This document shows, piece by piece, positions 6,424 to 6,532 of a stretch of DNA of 6,532 nt. The position numbers were made by a program, and so were the translations under genes. Position 1 is the stretch's first letter, and each line of letters begins with the position of its first letter. Source of the DNA: an uncultured Rickettsiales bacterium. Lineage in GTDB: Bacteria > Pseudomonadota > Alphaproteobacteria > Rickettsiales > UBA1997. The notes beneath the pieces are model-generated. The model made no database searches, had not been told where the DNA came from, and saw only the letters and a program-made list of their open reading frames with translations. The DNA lies in NCBI GenBank assembly GCA_951801155.1, contig CATOLK010000066.1:1-6532 (forward strand), read 5' to 3'.

Positions 6424-6532
6424 ATGAGTGGATGGGTGGATATAAGTCAAAGCACGGCTAGTTATGTTATAAGCCATACACGGGAATGTGGAATTATTAA
6501 ATTAAATATAATACAAATTAATTTAAATACAA
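6424..6532 (+). CDS. Partial open frame running off the window, unknown
   Basis: This frame opens with ATG at 6424 and has no stop before the window end, giving 36 codons beginning MSGWVDISQSTASYVISHT. AGAGG at 6411-6415 sits 8 nt upstream, a fair ribosome binding site. The DISQSTASYVISHTRECGII segment loosely resembles a helix-turn-helix, but this is too short for a firm reading. The second half (KLNIIQINLNT) looks like translated AT-rich noncoding DNA, so the frame may be chance. Confidence 0.2.
   Translation, partial: MSGWVDISQSTASYVISHTRECGIIKLNIIQINLNT

Noticed and set aside
6330..6461. 43-residue hydrophobic frame overlapping the portal-like fragment
   Set aside because: It has no Shine-Dalgarno, overlaps the better-supported frame, and is hydrophobic mainly because of poly-T/A sequence. 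It does not restore a portal-like continuation by frameshift.
6408..6495. tRNA or tRNA fragment as a phage attachment site
   Set aside because: No T-loop GTTC motif, no CCA end and no cloverleaf can be drawn; pairing is limited to one 6-bp arm.

Overview
The window is very AT-rich throughout, in the coding regions as well as between them. It carries VirB9- and VirB8-like type IV secretion proteins whose wording closely resembles the Rickettsiales versions, next to a BamE-like lipoprotein and a large AsmA-family protein. Extreme AT bias plus a VirB8/VirB9 pair suggests an obligately intracellular or host-associated alphaproteobacterium of the order Rickettsiales or a close relative. The assignment rests on recalled family features, not on a search.

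Layout. Positions 1-54 hold one copy of a 54-bp repeat, followed by a promoter-like pair of hexamers and then a 984-residue AsmA-family gene on the + strand (122-3076) that ends in a plausible intrinsic terminator (3088-3107). A 376-bp gap without a convincing gene (3108-3483) contains a 24-bp palindrome. Next come three minus-strand genes, listed in transcription order: virB8 (5688-4735), virB9 (4738-3989, overlapping virB8 by 4 bp) and bamE (3906-3484). AsmA and bamE therefore converge. Upstream of virB8 lie another promoter-like pair and the second, inverted copy of the 54-bp repeat (5771-5824). From 5825 to the right edge the character changes. A 72-residue two-helix membrane protein resembling small phage holin-like proteins is followed by a 40-codon reading frame that looks like the extreme N-terminus of a podovirus-type portal (head-tail connector) protein, then a partial unknown frame. 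These have strong Shine-Dalgarno sequences, unlike asmA, virB8 and bamE, and look like a prophage remnant or the edge of a phage island.

How the genes fit together. All four chromosomal genes encode envelope proteins. VirB8 (inner membrane and periplasm) and VirB9 (periplasm and outer-membrane core) are parts of one secretion channel. BamE is an accessory lipoprotein of the outer-membrane beta-barrel assembly machine. AsmA-family proteins span the periplasm from an inner-membrane anchor and are linked to outer-membrane lipid and protein homeostasis.

The most interesting signal is the 54-bp repeat (53 of 54 identical). Its two copies point the same way relative to the gene downstream, and each sits exactly 14 bp before a -35-like hexamer that has a 16-bp spacer to a -10-like hexamer. 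This makes a shared transcriptional control element for asmA and the virB8-virB9(-bamE) operon more attractive than a transposon end, although an interspersed repeat family cannot be excluded from this window alone.
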